Under the pieces are notes generated by a model. The model did not search any database and was not told where the DNA came from. It was given only the letters and a program-made list of their open reading frames with translations. Shown piece by piece: positions 5,812-6,745 of a stretch of 6,745 nucleotides of DNA. The stretch lies in NCBI GenBank assembly GCA_002291855.1, contig DBAW01000104.1:1-6745 (forward strand), given 5' to 3'. The translations under genes were made by a program, and so were the position numbers. The stretch comes from Sphingomonas sp. UBA1000 (GTDB lineage: Bacteria > Pseudomonadota > Alphaproteobacteria > Sphingomonadales > Sphingomonadaceae). Positions within the stretch are counted from its first letter, which is position 1. Each line of letters opens with the position of its first letter.

Positions 5812-6428
5812 GCCAGGGCTTCCTCTCCGACGATGGCAGCGCTTGGCTGCCGGGGGACGGCCCGTGACGGGACCGATTCGAAAATCCAGATGCGGGCCGG
5901 CGGCAGGTTGCGCCACACGGTGCCCGCCAGCCGCACGCGCACATCGGCCTCACGCGGGACGGGCGCGCGCACGCCATAGGAATATTGGACGAACGGCGCG
6001 CCCGGGGGCAGCAGCTCGAGCATCGATTCGACGAACCGCGCCACCGTCTCGTCGGGAAAGTTGAGCAGCGGCAGGCTGGAAATGATCGCCGAAAACGGCC
6101 CGAGCGCGGCGACCTCGGCGGCGTTCATCGCATCGCCGTGGCGCACCTCGACGCCCGGCATCCGCTCGCCGAGCAGCCGGGCAAAGGTCGGATCGGCCTC
6201 GATCGCGACGATCCGGGCCGGCGGCACGCCGCGCGCGACGAGCGCGCGGGTGATCGCGCCGGTGCCGGGGCCAAGCTCAAGGATACGGCCGGGCGCGGCA
6301 GGATCGACCTGCGCGGCCATGGCCTGGGCGAGAATCGGGCTGGAAGGGCTGACGGCACCCACGGCGCGCGGATTGCGGGCAAGGCGTTGGGCAAAGCTCA
6401 GCCAGTCATGCATAGCGTGTCGAACCAC
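5808..6428 (-). CDS. Class I SAM methyltransferase, phospholipid N-methyltransferase (PmtA)-like
   Basis: Predicted S-adenosylmethionine-dependent methyltransferase. The block RNPRAVGAVSPSSPILAQAM near the N-terminus, the SAM-binding ELGPGTGAITRAL, the acidic strand end IVAIEADPTFARLL, HGDAM, and the motif SAIISSLPLLNFP followed by FVQYSYGVRAPVP resemble the PmtA group that methylates phosphatidylethanolamine towards phosphatidylcholine, and also rRNA adenine dimethylase-like proteins. The substrate is therefore inferred. The start is uncertain: GTG at 6428 has GGAGGGG just upstream (206 residues), ATG at 6413 lacks a well-spaced site (201 residues), and a TTG at 6497 has none. It is the first gene of the minus-strand cluster, and its stop overlaps the adhC start by four bases (ATGA), so the two are probably translated together. 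It is divergent from the gene at 6616. Confidence 0.82.
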   Translation of the reverse strand: MVRHAMHDWLSFAQRLARNPRAVGAVSPSSPILAQAMAAQVDPAAPGRILELGPGTGAITRALVARGVPPARIVAIEADPTFARLLGERMPGVEVRHGDAMNAAEVAALGPFSAIISSLPLLNFPDETVARFVESMLELLPPGAPFVQYSYGVRAPVPREADVRVRLAGTVWRNLPPARIWIFESVPSRAVPRQPSAAIVGEEALA

Positions 6429-6534
6429 CGCCCCTCCATGCGCAAACCGGCGCGCTTGTGCAACAAAACTGCGCGGGGCACGGGCCGCTTGCGTCAAACG
6501 GCAGGCGACTTAAGGGTTTGCCGACAGAAAAACG

Positions 6535-6602
6535 GGCCGGTGCCGCGTTCCGGGACAGCCATGTTCAGGCGCGCGTGACCTTCACCGCCACCGGCACCGG
6601 CC
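6535..6602. repeat. 11-bp perfect inverted repeat next to the ribosome binding site of the gene at 6616
   Basis: GGCCGGTGCCG (6535-6545) and CGGCACCGGCC (6592-6602) are exact reverse complements separated by 46 nt. The right arm ends one base before the AAGGGAG ribosome binding site (6603-6609) of the downstream plus-strand gene. It could be a leader RNA helix that affects translation, or paired protein-binding sites in the divergent promoter region. The repeat is seen; the function is inference. Confidence 0.55.
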
Positions 6603-6615
6603 AAGGGAGAGAAAG

Positions 6616-6745
6616 ATGGATCGTCGCCAGTTCGTCCACACCGCAGGCGCCGCGCTGCTCACGGGCATGATGCCGGGGGCCGCCCGTGCAGCGGCCGCCG
6701 CAACAACCGCGACCGGGCCGGATGATGCGCGGCTGCGCGCGCTGC
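6616..6745 (+). CDS. 5' end of an exported protein with a twin-arginine-like signal, truncated by window edge
   Basis: Only the first 43 codons are present. The start at 6616 has AAGGGAG (6603-6609) 6 nt upstream. The N-terminus MDRRQFVHTAGAALLTGMM has the twin-arginine pattern RRxF followed by a moderately hydrophobic stretch and GAARA-AA, a plausible signal peptidase site near residue 25. The product is therefore probably exported folded to the periplasm by the Tat system. The following DDARLRAL resembles the start of DUF885-type proteins common in sphingomonads, but this is a weak resemblance over a few residues and the function should be regarded as unknown. It is divergent from the methyltransferase-adhC cluster. 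Confidence 0.75.
   Translation, partial: MDRRQFVHTAGAALLTGMMPGAARAAAAATTATGPDDARLRAL

Noticed and set aside
5812..5916. N-terminal extension of adhC by 35 residues
   Set aside because: It overlaps the methyltransferase coding end in another phase and has no match to the family. The ATG at 5811 has a good ribosome binding site and the typical MKTRAAVA start.
3330..5979. Plus-strand open frames of about 390 and 410 codons opposite fghA/VOC and adhC
   Set aside because: Both lie antisense to enzymes with intact catalytic motifs, have low-complexity Arg/His/Asp-rich products and show no family features.
6429..6497. Longer methyltransferase start (TTG at 6497) and a TTGACG promoter for the cluster at the same place
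   Set aside because: The TTG has no ribosome binding site. The TTGACG on the minus strand lacks a convincing -10 hexamer at normal spacing, so neither is annotated.

Overview
The window is a high-GC chromosomal segment. Its gene content and order point to an alphaproteobacterium, most likely a sphingomonad: rplU-rpmA followed by a GNAT acetyltransferase, an L21 with an Ala/Lys/Pro-rich tail, and a glutathione-dependent formaldehyde pathway with a VOC protein between its two enzymes. This placement is inferred from recognition of the proteins, not from a search. No mobile element, tRNA, rRNA or CRISPR array is visible.

Layout. Positions 1-64 hold a 14-nt direct repeat and no gene. A glutathione reductase gene (gor, minus strand, 65-1408) is divergent from a plus-strand ribosomal protein operon, rplU (1596-1964) and rpmA (2003-2272). 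The operon has a candidate promoter, a leader hairpin and a clear intrinsic terminator at 2335-2366. A plus-strand GNAT acetyltransferase (2445-2999) follows. It converges on a minus-strand cluster across a gap of about 94 nt that contains three 15-nt tandem repeats and a strong GC hairpin. Read in the direction of transcription, the cluster is: PmtA-like SAM methyltransferase (6428-5808), class III alcohol dehydrogenase adhC/frmA (5811-4702), a VOC-fold protein (4674-4291), S-formylglutathione hydrolase fghA (4265-3408) and a 90-residue single-TM protein (3366-3094). Spacing is tight throughout (a 4-nt overlap, then gaps of 27, 25 and 41 nt), which fits one operon. At the right edge a divergent plus-strand gene begins at 6616 with a twin-arginine-like signal peptide and runs out of the window.

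How the genes fit together. Formaldehyde reacts spontaneously with glutathione to S-hydroxymethylglutathione. AdhC oxidises this to S-formylglutathione, and FghA hydrolyses that to formate and glutathione. AdhC-type enzymes also reduce S-nitrosoglutathione. Gor, encoded about 2 kb beyond the cluster's 3' end, keeps the glutathione pool reduced, though nothing in the sequence shows shared regulation. The VOC protein is a probable accessory of the thiol pathway with no known reaction. The methyltransferase is translationally coupled to adhC by an ATGA overlap, which is the most interesting arrangement here.

I see no convincing wholly new system. The best leads are the methyltransferase-adhC coupling, the cysteine at a usual metal-ligand position of the VOC protein, the small membrane protein ending the cluster, and the RNA-level structures around rplU-rpmA and at the right-hand promoter region.
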